The notes: a model not told the origin generated them from the letters alone. A stretch of 41,429 nucleotides of DNA from Pseudomonadota bacterium (GCA_002747435.1 PDPH01000019.1:1-41429), one strand, 5' to 3'. Counted from the stretch's first letter, positions 20,963 to 30,938 are shown. Numbers and translations: made by a program.

Positions 20963-23413
20963 ATGAACAAAAAAAGGGAGCGTATCCTGAAGGCTTTAGT
21001 GTTACCAGCCCTGTTTACATCCTCTGTTATTCTTGCCGGTTTCAGTCAAGCCTCTAGTTTCGATCAGGCACAAGCACTAGGGCAAAGTGATAGCGGTTTT
21101 TTGGAAGACTCTAGTCAGGTCGAAAATCTTAATCTTAATTTTGTCGGTGGCAATACCCGTGTTGGTGTAGGTTTTGATACTGAGTTAAAAGGGCGCGCCG
21201 ATGTCAGTCATGTCTTTTCTGAAACAGAAAAAAACGTGACTTCAGCACAAGCTTGGGTAGGTATTCATCCTGGTGCTAGCGATGATGAGGAAACACTTAC
21301 CGGCGCTGGGCTGAAAGTTAACCACCACTGGGTTGGTCTTGATGAGTCAGGTCATCCTGCTTATGTGAATAAAGTGTTTGGTGCTTACGATCAGAATGCC
21401 GATAGTGATAAGAAGGTGACAGTTGGCTATGGTCAGGAACGTGAAAATCTATTCTGGTCGGGTCATGTTAGTAAAGGTCTGTCGGATGAGCGTGAGCTTG
21501 GCCATACGGGTGATGGCTTGTCGATTGTGGAACAAGCCTATGATTATGGTATTGGCGGGCGTGCAGGTACTTTCTTTAGTGAACACTTATTGCGGGTGCA
21601 AGGTGGCCTAGATTATGAATGGGGTAGCACAGACAATAATAATGAAGATACGCCTGCTCAATTAAGTGTCTCGGGTGGCGTAGAAAAGTTTTTTGCTAAT
21701 TCACCGCATAGTGTGAGTGCCAATGTGGAAGTTTTGAAAAAGCAAGGCGGTTATCTACGCGATGGTGATGAGGATGCCGATGTGCGCGGCAATATTAATT
21801 ACCGTTATGACTTTGCAAGTGAAGCAGGTATTTTTCAACCTGAAGAGCGTTATAGACGTGTAAGAGTGGAAATTCCAGGTAAGACGCGGACAGTAGTAAA
21901 GCGTACTGTACCCCGTATTGAGCGTAAGCTGATCAAGCATACCATGGAGTTGGAGTCAGATACCTTTTTTGCTAAAGGCAGTTATCAGTTAACTCCGGCA
22001 GCACAACAGCGTTTGCAATCGGTAATTGCCCGTATCCGTCAGTCTGGTCACGAAGGCAATATTCGTATTACAGGGAATACCTGCGACCTTGGTTCTGATG
22101 CTAGTAATCAGATCTTGTCTGAGCAGCGTGCCGGTGCTGTACGGCAATTCATGATAGCGAATGGTTTTAATCCACAGGAGTTATTAGCGCGTGGTTTAGG
22201 CGAGTCTCATCCTAAGTACCCTAATACAGATGGCCAGCGCCACCGTAATCGTCGGGTAGATATTGAATATGTTTCCTATGAAAACAAGTATCAGGATCAA
22301 ATAATCCAACAAGGTACTGAGCAAAAAGAAGTGCGGGTGATTAGTGAACCTCGGGTTGTTTGGCGCAAGGAATTAATTCCTACTCCACCCACTTGGGTTG
22401 CACGCGCACTGCGAAATAATATCAATCATAAGCAGACGATTGATACCTATTTGACAGTCGTTAATCCTAGTAAGCAACGGGATGAAGTTAATCAGTTACC
22501 CTCTGCGGTGGATGATTTGGATTTATCCACTGAGGTGAATGTAGCCTTGCTGATTGATGTGCTAATCAATGATAGTGATCCTGATGGGGATAGCTTAAGT
22601 ATTATTCGTTATGACGCAACAACAGCACAGGGCGGTCGTGTAAACCTAGCGAATGGCATATTAACGTATACACCACCGACGGATTACACTGGCGCTGACA
22701 GCTTCAATTATACAATCAGTGATGGCAAGGGTGGCGAGGCAAGCGCGCGTGTATCCATTGTCGTATCCGAGGCTGTTAACAACACTATACCTACCCCGAA
22801 TGTTAGTAATACTGCACCCCAAGCAGGGGCTGATCCTGCTAGTACTATGCAAAACACGGCGGTGACTATTAAAGTGTTGGATAACGATATTGACGCAGAT
22901 GGTGATAGCCTGAGTATTAGCCAATATCAAAAAACAAGCAAGTTTGGTGGTTCTATTTTAATTAGCGGATCAACGTTGATTTATACACCAGCGGCAGATT
23001 TTGTTGGTACAGATACGTTTACTTATATCGTGAAGGATGGCCGTGGCGGGGAAAGCCAAGGCACAGTAACGGTGGAGGTGAGCGCCTCTAATACAGGCAA
23101 TACACAGCAATTGGTATTGGCTGATGATGGTTTGGAAGCACCTGTTGCAGGTGGTGAGTATGCTTTCTATACGAATGAAACAACACCAAGAACCTTGCAT
23201 GTTTTGGAGAATGATGTAGGCGAAGGCATGGAAATTATCAAGGTTACACGGCCTAAGCCTGATCATGGCACGGCTGTGATTAGTGAAGATAAGCAGTTTA
23301 TTATCTATTATCTACGCCATGGACAATGTGAAAATCATAGCTTTGTTTATACCGTGCGTGACCGTTACGGTAATGAAGCAGAGGCAACGGTTTACATTAA
23401 GATTATTGAATAA
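20963..23413 (+). CDS. Outer-membrane OmpA-family protein with Ig-like repeats
   Basis: This 816-residue exported protein has a signal peptide of about 30 residues (ending GFSQASS). Residues about 55-290 are rich in alternating hydrophobic/polar strands and G-Y/W turns, as in an outer-membrane barrel. After a basic linker (IPGKTRTVVKRTVPRIERK), an OmpA domain spans about 328-438, with LSEQRAGAVRQF and HRNRRVDIEY. Two cadherin-like Big_9-type repeats follow (about 513-600 and 611-702; DSDPDGDSLSI and DIDADGDSLSI, then DYTGADSFNYTISDGKGG and DFVGTDTFTYIVKDGRGG). A degenerate third ends at the C-terminus. The usual GHTD of the peptidoglycan pocket reads GNTC here. It is transcribed alone, with a hairpin after the stop. 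Confidence 0.82.
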   Translation: MNKKRERILKALVLPALFTSSVILAGFSQASSFDQAQALGQSDSGFLEDSSQVENLNLNFVGGNTRVGVGFDTELKGRADVSHVFSETEKNVTSAQAWVGIHPGASDDEETLTGAGLKVNHHWVGLDESGHPAYVNKVFGAYDQNADSDKKVTVGYGQERENLFWSGHVSKGLSDERELGHTGDGLSIVEQAYDYGIGGRAGTFFSEHLLRVQGGLDYEWGSTDNNNEDTPAQLSVSGGVEKFFANSPHSVSANVEVLKKQGGYLRDGDEDADVRGNINYRYDFASEAGIFQPEERYRRVRVEIPGKTRTVVKRTVPRIERKLIKHTMELESDTFFAKGSYQLTPAAQQRLQSVIARIRQSGHEGNIRITGNTCDLGSDASNQILSEQRAGAVRQFMIANGFNPQELLARGLGESHPKYPNTDGQRHRNRRVDIEYVSYENKYQDQIIQQGTEQKEVRVISEPRVVWRKELIPTPPTWVARALRNNINHKQTIDTYLTVVNPSKQRDEVNQLPSAVDDLDLSTEVNVALLIDVLINDSDPDGDSLSIIRYDATTAQGGRVNLANGILTYTPPTDYTGADSFNYTISDGKGGEASARVSIVVSEAVNNTIPTPNVSNTAPQAGADPASTMQNTAVTIKVLDNDIDADGDSLSISQYQKTSKFGGSILISGSTLIYTPAADFVGTDTFTYIVKDGRGGESQGTVTVEVSASNTGNTQQLVLADDGLEAPVAGGEYAFYTNETTPRTLHVLENDVGEGMEIIKVTRPKPDHGTAVISEDKQFIIYYLRHGQCENHSFVYTVRDRYGNEAEATVYIKIIE

Positions 23414-23439
23414 TCCTGTTATTTCTTCATAATCCCATT

Positions 23440-23468
23440 GGGGCGGCTATCCAAAAGATAGTCGCCCC
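23440..23468 (+). terminator. Hairpin after the OmpA/Ig-like gene
   Basis: GGGGCGGCTATC (23440-23451) pairs with GATAGTCGCCCC (23457-23468) over 12 bp with a single G-T wobble and a CAAAA loop. It begins 26 nt after the stop codon. The downstream bases (GCTGCGTTTAG) are not a proper T-run, so termination could be partial or assisted. Confidence 0.6.
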
Positions 23469-23552
23469 GCTGCGTTTAGGGCTGAGTAAGTTACGGGAAC
23501 AAGGGGCGTTTGCCTGATTTAGCGCGATTTTGATAGCAATAGGAAAAATTTG

Positions 23553-24074
23553 ATGAATCGAAAAAGAAAGTCGTCCAGAAAGCGTCGCTGGGGGGTATGG
23601 GGACTAGAGCTAGTGGTGATTATTGCCGTGGTGTTTGGTGTGCGTGCTTGGCAGCAAAGAACCTTGATTGATGGCGTAGCGCCTGCATTTGATGAAATGT
23701 CTCTAGCAGGCAAAGCTATCGTACTAGAGGATTTTAAAGGCCGTCCTGTGATGTTGCACTTTTGGTCAGACTGGTGCTCTGTGTGTGAGTTAGAGCAATT
23801 AGGCATCAATAAAATTATAGAAAAATGGCCAGTTATTACCGTTGCCTATAGTTCTGGTGAGGCAGATGAGGTGCAGCGTTATCTTGAAAAGCGCAAGCTG
23901 ACTCATTGGACTGTCTTGGTGGATAATGATGGTGATTTAGCTAAATTATATGGTGTCAATGGTGTACCCACCACCTTTGTAATTGATGCTGACGGTAATA
24001 TTCGCTTTCGTGAAGTGGGTTTAAGTTCCAGTTGGGGTTTGCGTCTACGCTTATGGTTGGCTGAGCGTTTGTAA
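23553..24074 (+). CDS. Membrane-anchored thioredoxin-like protein (TlpA/ScsD-like)
   Basis: This 173-residue protein begins with a very basic cytoplasmic tail (NRKRKSSRKRR) and one transmembrane helix (about 16-31). A periplasmic thioredoxin-fold domain follows. The redox site is WCSVC with C75 and C78, and the cis-proline loop is GVPTTFVID. This arrangement fits TlpA/ResA/ScsD-type disulfide exchange proteins. The ATG at 23553 has AGGAAA 8 nt upstream; a TTG 3 nt earlier also reads in frame. Its 3' end overlaps the 3' end of the convergent DsbD_2-like gene by 24 nt. The partner protein is unknown. Confidence 0.85.
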   Translation: MNRKRKSSRKRRWGVWGLELVVIIAVVFGVRAWQQRTLIDGVAPAFDEMSLAGKAIVLEDFKGRPVMLHFWSDWCSVCELEQLGINKIIEKWPVITVAYSSGEADEVQRYLEKRKLTHWTVLVDNDGDLAKLYGVNGVPTTFVIDADGNIRFREVGLSSSWGLRLRLWLAERL

Positions 24075-24770
24075 AGCTTGCCATAACATGAGAAGACCTA
24101 ATAGGCTAACACTTATACCGGCGAGTCTGCGTACCCAAGGATGACGGATAAAACGTGTTAGTTGATTGGCCAGCACACCCATCAGGAGCAGATTAGGCAA
24201 AGTGCCTAAGCCGAAGGCTAGCATGAGTAATGCGCCTTCTAATGCACTGCCTGCTGATAGGCTCCAAATCAATACGCTATAAACTAGTCCACAAGGAAGC
24301 CACCCCCAGATCATACCAAAAGGTATAGCCTGCCAAGGGGAGCGGACTGGCATGAAGCGCCTGCTAAGCGGTTCTATTTGTCGCCATAATACAGCCCCGC
24401 TTTTTTCCAAGTAGGCAATACCTTGCCAAAACCCACCCAAATACAAGCCCAATGCCACCATAAAAAGGGCAGCAACTATTTGCAGTAGTTGTTGTGTATG
24501 ACGTAATTCTGTGAGTGATAGAGCTGCTGCTGTTAGCGCACCCGCTAGTGTGCCTGCCAAGGTGTAGCTGGCAATTCGGCCAACATTGTAAGCCAGTAAG
24601 ATCGGGAAACGTTTATGAGTTGTGTGGGAAGTTGTGTTGTACGGGCGAGCGCTGCCGAGGGTAATTGCGCCAATAATACTGCCGCACATTCCTAAGCAAT
24701 GTACGCCACCCAATAGACCGACCAGAAAGGCTGACCAATAACGTGAATCACTAAAAAGGCTACTATCCAT
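24051..24770 (-). CDS. TauE/SafE-annotated, DsbD_2-like membrane protein
   Basis: This 239-residue protein has about six hydrophobic segments. The N-terminus contains LLGGVHCLGMCGSIIGA with H24, C25, M28 and C29, the hallmark of the PF13386 (DsbD_2) group. It is usually annotated as sulfite exporter TauE/SafE family and is often found near cytochrome oxidase or metal-handling genes. A later PFGMIWGWLPCGLVYSVL contains another conserved cysteine in a CGLVY context. The paired thiols suggest electron or metal (copper) transfer across the membrane; sulfite export is not demonstrated for this subgroup. It is cotranscribed with hspQ (20-nt gap) and overlaps the convergent thioredoxin-like gene at the 3' ends. 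Confidence 0.82.
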   Translation of the reverse strand: MDSSLFSDSRYWSAFLVGLLGGVHCLGMCGSIIGAITLGSARPYNTTSHTTHKRFPILLAYNVGRIASYTLAGTLAGALTAAALSLTELRHTQQLLQIVAALFMVALGLYLGGFWQGIAYLEKSGAVLWRQIEPLSRRFMPVRSPWQAIPFGMIWGWLPCGLVYSVLIWSLSAGSALEGALLMLAFGLGTLPNLLLMGVLANQLTRFIRHPWVRRLAGISVSLLGLLMLWQALQTLSQP

Positions 24771-24790
24771 TCTGGCTGCTTATTAAGCTT

Positions 24791-25108
24791 CTAATTCAAT
24801 AGCTGGCGTGACCGATAATGGCCATTCTCATAATCGACAAAAAAATTATCCAATAAGGGATGTTCTACCGGTTCTTCCGAGTAATCCCGCTCTAGGTTGC
24901 GCTGTGCAACATAAGCCACTCGACCATCATTGTCTATTAGTACGTGATACCAAGGCTCGTCTTTGGGGGGAGCGCCTGTTTTGGCATTGCGCTCGTACCA
25001 TTCTTCTGTACCTTGAAAGTCTGCATCAACGTCAAAGATTACGCCACGGTAATTAAATAAGCGATGATGAATGACTTGACCTATCGAAAATTCAGCCTCT
25101 TTGCTCAT
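24791..25108 (-). CDS. hspQ: Heat-shock protein HspQ
   Basis: HspQ is a small hemimethylated-DNA-binding-domain (YccV-like) protein. In enterobacteria it acts as a specificity-enhancing factor for Lon protease and is itself degraded. The 105-residue length matches E. coli HspQ. Recognisable blocks are FSIGQVIHHRLFNYRGVIFD, DEPWYHVLID and YVAQRNLE. GGAAACCTGAAG precedes the ATG as a fair ribosome-binding site. It lies between cca (87-nt gap) and the DsbD_2-like gene. No heat-shock promoter is obvious. Confidence 0.94.
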   Translation of the reverse strand: MSKEAEFSIGQVIHHRLFNYRGVIFDVDADFQGTEEWYERNAKTGAPPKDEPWYHVLIDNDGRVAYVAQRNLERDYSEEPVEHPLLDNFFVDYENGHYRSRQLLN

Positions 25109-25195
25109 CTTCAGGTTTCCTTCATCAAAATGGTTAGTATTGTCATAGTTCCAATATGTCGATTCTAAACCAACTTATCAAGACGTCTAGGTGCT

Positions 25196-26470
25196 TTATT
25201 GGCTTATTTCTTTTTGTATGCAAGCGAGTCGCTGCTGCTTTAATTGCTCCTTGATCGCTGCCTGCTGATAGCCTGCTGCAATAATGCTATGTACGTCAAC
25301 GCTGAGACACTGCTCCAGTAAACCTGATAAAAATGCTGCTTGCGGGTAGTCTGTTGCTTGGAAGCCTTCCCGTCCTTGGCTATCCGCTTGACAGACAAGC
25401 AAGATTTGCTGAAAGCGTTCTGGCTTACGGAAAGCATCACTGGCTTCGAATAGGGCAAGCAAGTCCTCAGCCTTTAGTTCAAATGCTTGATGAATACGAA
25501 TATGCAGTATAGCGACCAGCTCAGCCAATTGACGATAATCGTTGGGTACTCGATAGCGCTCACAGAGTTGCCTTACCAACGCTTGGCCACGAATATCATG
25601 ATGAGGGTGATGCGGTAGGTATTGGGCGTCCGTGCTAGCTTTACCTAGGTCGTGAAGCAGTGCAGCCAATCGGACAGTCGTCATTTCGCTTAATGCAGCG
25701 GCTTGTTGCAATACCATCAAAGTGTGTATGCCTGCATCAATCTCTGGATGATGCTGCGGATTTTGGGGTATGCCAAATAGCTTATCTATCTCTGGGAACA
25801 AGCTTTTTAGGGCACCACAGTCACGTAAGGTCGTTATAAAAGCTTCAGGGTGAGGCTCGGCGAGGGCACGAACCATTTCCTGCCAGACTCGCTCAGGAAC
25901 CAAATTGTCTACTTCGCCCGCAGCGACCATTTGGCGCATTAGTGCTAGGGTTTCAGCGGCTATGGTGAAGCCATCCCCCGCATAGCGTGCGCAGAAACGG
26001 GCAATCCGTAAAATTCTAACAGGATCTTCTGCAAAAGCAGGTGAGACATGCCGTAAAACTTTTTGCTGCAAATCGCTTTGTCCATTATAAAAATCAATGA
26101 CATTACCGTATTCATCTTCTGCCAAAGCATTAATGGTCAAGTCACGGCGTAGCAAGTCTTCTTTCAGTGTGACGTCTGGCGTCGTGTGAAACTGGAAGCC
26201 ATGATAGCCAGGTGCTGTTTTACGTTCGGTGCGTGCTAAAGCATACTCCTCATGGGTTTCTGGGTGTAAAAATACAGGAAAATTTTTACCAACAGGCCGA
26301 AATCCTTGGGCAATCATGGTCGCTGGTGTAGCGCCAGTAACGACCCAATCCTTATCTTTGACAGGTTTTCCTAGTAGACGATCGCGTACAGCGCCACCGA
26401 CAAGGTAGTAAGCAATCGTTGGTGGTTTTGAAGATCGGTTTGTCATAATTGCTAGGCTTATTGCGCTCAT
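25196..26470 (-). CDS. cca: Multifunctional CCA-adding enzyme with HD domain
   Basis: This is a class II tRNA nucleotidyltransferase that builds or repairs the 3' CCA end. It shows the nucleotidyltransferase motif YYLVGGAVRDRLLG, the metal-binding DKDW (preceded by K), LLRRDLTINALAED and ERVWQEMVRAL. The C-terminal HD phosphohydrolase domain has RLAALLHDLGKAST, as in the E. coli enzyme. At 424 residues it is close to the usual 410-415. The N-terminus is about 20 residues longer than E. coli's. An internal ATG at residue 9 is an alternative start; no clear Shine-Dalgarno marks either. The gene is divergent from sqr. The encoded CCA tails of two of the tRNAs in this window are consistent with a mainly repair role. 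Confidence 0.94.
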   Translation of the reverse strand: MSAISLAIMTNRSSKPPTIAYYLVGGAVRDRLLGKPVKDKDWVVTGATPATMIAQGFRPVGKNFPVFLHPETHEEYALARTERKTAPGYHGFQFHTTPDVTLKEDLLRRDLTINALAEDEYGNVIDFYNGQSDLQQKVLRHVSPAFAEDPVRILRIARFCARYAGDGFTIAAETLALMRQMVAAGEVDNLVPERVWQEMVRALAEPHPEAFITTLRDCGALKSLFPEIDKLFGIPQNPQHHPEIDAGIHTLMVLQQAAALSEMTTVRLAALLHDLGKASTDAQYLPHHPHHDIRGQALVRQLCERYRVPNDYRQLAELVAILHIRIHQAFELKAEDLLALFEASDAFRKPERFQQILLVCQADSQGREGFQATDYPQAAFLSGLLEQCLSVDVHSIIAAGYQQAAIKEQLKQQRLACIQKEISQ

Positions 26471-26486
26471 TCTATTAGAGATATAT

Positions 26487-26549
26487 AGGTATTCATGATA
26501 CCTTAATATCGGTCATTCGGTTGACGGTATAAGGTATTTATGCTGTTAT
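26487..26549 (+). promoter_or_regulatory. Putative sqr promoter with upstream AGGTAT inverted repeat
   Basis: TTGACG (26521-26526) and TGTTAT (26544-26549) are separated by 17 bp, and a TG dinucleotide at 26541-26542 makes an extended -10. An inverted repeat AGGTAT-TCATG-ATACCT occupies 26487-26503, and another AGGTAT lies in the spacer at 26532-26537. The repeat may be an operator for a sulfide-responsive or other regulator. Promoter assignment is by eye. Confidence 0.5.
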
Positions 26550-26556
26550 CAGCGCC

Positions 26557-27917
<1,361 letters not shown>

Positions 27918-27958
27918 GGAATAAAGAATCCAGATGATCAGGAGTCTGGGGCTTTAGG

Positions 27959-27994
27959 ACGGGAGTTGGTGTATGTTAACTCCCGTTTTCTTTT
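27959..27994 (+). terminator. Rho-independent terminator of sqr
   Basis: ACGGGAGTT (27959-27967) and AACTCCCGT (27978-27986) form a perfect 9-bp stem with a 10-nt loop, followed directly by TTTCTTTT. It lies about 40 nt after the sqr stop. Confidence 0.9.
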
Positions 27995-28061
27995 AACCAA
28001 GCCTGTCCGCGCAGTTGACTTGTCTATGCGTTTCAAATAAACCATTTAAAGAGCGGAGCTA

Positions 28062-28220
28062 ATGACACGTTTTGCTATGCTTATGCTGGTTTTCAGCATG
28101 TTGCTATTAAGCGCCTGTGGCAATAAGGGGGCGTTGTATTTGCCGGATAAGCAGGATACCCAATTACAAAAACCAGAAGATAAACCTGTTGTACTGCCGG
28201 TAAACAGGAGTCAGGACTGA
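28062..28220 (+). CDS. lptM: LptM (YifL) small lipoprotein
   Basis: This 52-residue lipoprotein has a signal peptide and the lipobox LLLSAC, so the lipidated cysteine is C19. The conserved mature start CGNKGALYLP matches LptM, which helps LptD, the outer-membrane LPS translocon, to mature in E. coli. GGAG lies 5 nt before the ATG. The TGA is directly followed by the lysA ATG, a lipoprotein-lysA arrangement seen in many gammaproteobacteria (for example lppL in Pseudomonas). A possible TTGACT at 28015-28020 lies upstream. Confidence 0.92.
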   Translation: MTRFAMLMLVFSMLLLSACGNKGALYLPDKQDTQLQKPEDKPVVLPVNRSQD

Positions 28221-29471
28221 ATGGACTATTTTAATTATCACGAGGGTGAGTTATTCGCTGAAGGTGTTGCTGTGGCTGAGATTGCACAGACCTATGGCAC
28301 ACCTTGCTATATTTACTCGCGTGCTACCTTGGAGCAGCATTGGCATGCTTTTAATGATGCGATTGGGACGCAAGAACATTTGGTTTGCTATGCTACCAAG
28401 GCAAATGCCAATCTAGCGGTTTTGAATCTGTTTGCGCGCTTGGGCTCAGGCTTTGATATTGTGTCGCAAGGCGAACTGGAACGTGTTTTAAAAGCTGGTG
28501 CAGAAGCAGGCAAAGTGGTTTTTTCTGGCGTGGGTAAGAAGGCTGGTGAAATCCGTTTCGCACTGGAAAAAGGCATTCGTTGTTTTAATGTGGAGTCCGA
28601 GTCTGAGCTGGAGCGTATCCAAACTATTGCCTCGGAAATGGATTTGATGGCGCCCGTTGCATTGCGCGTGAATCCCGACGTTGATGCAGGCACACACCCT
28701 TATATTTCTACCGGACTGAAGGAAAATAAGTTTGGTATTGATATACAACAGGCTGAAGCGGTTTATCAGCGCGCTGCAACTATGTCGCATATCAGGGTCA
28801 CTGGTATTGATTGTCATATCGGTTCGCAATTGTTGTCTTTGACACCGTTCAAAGATGCTTTGGATCGTCTATTAGCGTTGGCAGAGCGCTTACGCCACAA
28901 AGGGATTGCGATACACCACTTGGATATCGGTGGTGGTTTGGGGGTGCGTTATCATGAGGAAGTGCCTCCGCAACCTGCCGAGTATATGGCTGAGCTATTT
29001 CAAGATGAGCGTTTGCGTCGTTATGAGATTTTGGTAGAGCCTGGGCGTGCTATTGCGGCTAATGCAGGTATTTTATTAACACAAGTGGAATACCTTAAGC
29101 ATGCAGAGTACAAAAACTTTGCAATAGTCGATGCAGCAATGAATGATTTGATTCGTCCGGCGCTTTATGCTGCTTGGCAGTCAATTATTCCGGTTAGGCC
29201 ACGTGGCGTTGGTGCCGTGCTGACTTACGATATTGTAGGACCTGTTTGCGAGACAGGTGATTTTTTGGGTAAGGGGCGCGATTTGAATCTTCAGCAAGGT
29301 GACTTGTTGGCGGTGCGTTCTGCGGGAGCGTATGGTTTTGTGATGGCCTCTAATTATAACTCCCGACCTCGAGTGGCCGAACTGATGGTCGATGGCGATC
29401 AAGTACATGTGATTCGGCAGAGTGAAACCGTGGAAGACTTATGGCGAGGCGAGTCCATGCTGACGCTCTGA
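28221..29471 (+). CDS. lysA: Diaminopimelate decarboxylase LysA
   Basis: LysA makes L-lysine from meso-diaminopimelate in the last step of the pathway, using pyridoxal phosphate. The 416-residue length is usual. CYATKANAN contains the PLP lysine K60. Other family blocks are GIDCHIGSQL, LDIGGGLGVRYH, EPGRAIAANAG, and GPVCETGDFLG with the substrate-binding cysteine. Its start touches the lptM stop, so the two are cotranscribed and probably coupled. In many relatives dapF comes next, but here an unrelated FecR-like gene follows. Confidence 0.96.
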   Translation: MDYFNYHEGELFAEGVAVAEIAQTYGTPCYIYSRATLEQHWHAFNDAIGTQEHLVCYATKANANLAVLNLFARLGSGFDIVSQGELERVLKAGAEAGKVVFSGVGKKAGEIRFALEKGIRCFNVESESELERIQTIASEMDLMAPVALRVNPDVDAGTHPYISTGLKENKFGIDIQQAEAVYQRAATMSHIRVTGIDCHIGSQLLSLTPFKDALDRLLALAERLRHKGIAIHHLDIGGGLGVRYHEEVPPQPAEYMAELFQDERLRRYEILVEPGRAIAANAGILLTQVEYLKHAEYKNFAIVDAAMNDLIRPALYAAWQSIIPVRPRGVGAVLTYDIVGPVCETGDFLGKGRDLNLQQGDLLAVRSAGAYGFVMASNYNSRPRVAELMVDGDQVHVIRQSETVEDLWRGESMLTL

Positions 29472-29511
29472 TTAGCACTGATTGCGTGCGAATTGGTATT
29501 AAGAATTGACC

Positions 29512-29548
29512 ATTTACCTTGGATTTGTTGAGTTTTACCGAGGTAAAT
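29512..29548 (+). promoter_or_regulatory. Repeated TTTACC motifs upstream of the FecR-like gene
   Basis: TTTACC-GA-GGTAAA (29534-29547) is a perfect short palindrome. Another ATTTACCT at 29512-29519 pairs with AGGTAAAT at 29541-29548. Alternative hairpins are possible, or paired operator half-sites. No regulator can be named. Confidence 0.4.
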
Positions 29549-29615
29549 ACTGCATCTGTTCAGGATTAGGCTATGCTTATGGGTCAGCGAACCATTAACA
29601 AAAAGGAGTTTGGTT

Positions 29616-29933
29616 ATGGCGCGAGAGTTAATTGAAGTAATACCTGCAGGCGCTGTATTGTCCAAGCGTGGTAAAGTCACCGCTACCCGAGCTGGTCAAG
29701 AGGCTCGTATTTTAAAGCGGGGTGATCTTATTTATGCGGATGATACCGTTAGTACGGTGCGTGGCGCTAATCTGCAATTGCGAATGAAAGATCGTAATAT
29801 CGTGATGTTGCGGGGTGGTAGCTCTTTCCGAGTAGGGCAGTACCAGCCTGAAGCTCAGTTGGGCGAAGTGAAACGCTTTGATTACACAGGAGGTGAGTTA
29901 CGCCTTAGCCGTAGAAGTCTGTCGCACTCGTAA
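29616..29933 (+). CDS. FecR-like domain orphan protein
   Basis: This 105-residue protein has no visible signal peptide or transmembrane helix. The core, from AGAVLSKRGKVTATRAGQEA through LKRGDLIYADDTVSTVRGAN to NIVMLRGGSSFRVGQY, follows the FecR-domain pattern (glycine, then GD.I.A/T, then a charged stretch, then G.SFRV). It lacks the N-terminal sigma-factor-binding region of FecR regulators. AAGGAG lies 6 nt before the ATG at 29616; a TTG 6 nt earlier is also in frame. It stands alone between lysA and coaD with its own upstream palindrome. No function is known, and because no export signal is seen, location in the cytoplasm is the default reading. Confidence 0.6.
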   Translation: MARELIEVIPAGAVLSKRGKVTATRAGQEARILKRGDLIYADDTVSTVRGANLQLRMKDRNIVMLRGGSSFRVGQYQPEAQLGEVKRFDYTGGELRLSRRSLSHS

Positions 29934-30053
29934 ATTTGGTTTGATTGATTCTGCTGTCAATCTAAGCGAAAGCTCTTACAAGTTGTGCAATGCACCATTA
30001 CGTGTTAGAAAGCAGCTTGTTACCTGATTGACATTAAATGATGGCGAGTTACG

Positions 30054-30572
30054 ATGGAATTGACAGCAGTTTACCCAGGCACGTTTGATCCTTTAACCAA
30101 TGGGCATCTTGATTTAATCAAGCGTGCGCGTCGTCTGTGTGACAAAGTGGTAGTGGGAGTAGCCGCCAATCCTAAAAAGAGACCGTTGTTTTCTTTGCAA
30201 GAACGTGTAGATCTGATAGAGCAGGAAATTATTACGCATAAGCTAACGGATAAAGTAAAGGTCTTGGGATTTGAGGGTCTATTGGTTGACTTTGCGCGTG
30301 AGTGTAATGCGGCTATTTTGATTCGCGGTATGCGAGCGGTGGCTGATTTTGAGTTTGAATTTCAACTGGCGAGTATGAACCGTACCTTAGCACCTGAGGT
30401 GGAGTCGGTATTTCTCATGCCGGGTGAGAGCTTTTCCTTTGTTTCTTCGACCTTGGTTAAAGAGGTTGCCAAGTTGGATGGTGATATTTCCCGCTTTGTC
30501 TCTTCTCAAGTTTTAAAAGCCTTGCAACTTAGAATTCAGCAATTAAAACGACAAGATAATTCTATTTGCTGA
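30054..30572 (+). CDS. coaD: Phosphopantetheine adenylyltransferase CoaD
   Basis: CoaD transfers AMP from ATP to 4'-phosphopantetheine to make dephospho-CoA, the penultimate step of coenzyme A synthesis. It shows PGTFDPLTNGHLDLI with the TxGH-like nucleotide motif (NGH, H18), the GMRAVADFEFEFQLASMN block and the C-terminal SFVSSTLVKEVA. At 172 residues it has the usual length. The next gene, a YfhL-type ferredoxin, is often its neighbour in gammaproteobacteria. The ribosome-binding site (GCGAG) is modest. Confidence 0.96.
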   Translation: MELTAVYPGTFDPLTNGHLDLIKRARRLCDKVVVGVAANPKKRPLFSLQERVDLIEQEIITHKLTDKVKVLGFEGLLVDFARECNAAILIRGMRAVADFEFEFQLASMNRTLAPEVESVFLMPGESFSFVSSTLVKEVAKLDGDISRFVSSQVLKALQLRIQQLKRQDNSIC

Positions 30573-30638
30573 TTCAGGTTAATGTTCCTGCTACAGACTG
30601 GCTGTTAAAATGAGTCAAACTTTGTTGAACAACCTTAA

Positions 30639-30908
<270 letters not shown>

Positions 30909-30938
30909 TATTTCTTTGCCTTATGAGGCTTGATTCCA

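Noticed and set aside
24051..24770. Calling the DsbD_2-like protein a sulfite exporter involved in sulfur oxidation
   Set aside because: The TauE/SafE name is a broad family label; the HCxxMC motif and DsbD_2 layout argue for thiol or metal transfer, and no sulfur gene is adjacent in the same unit.
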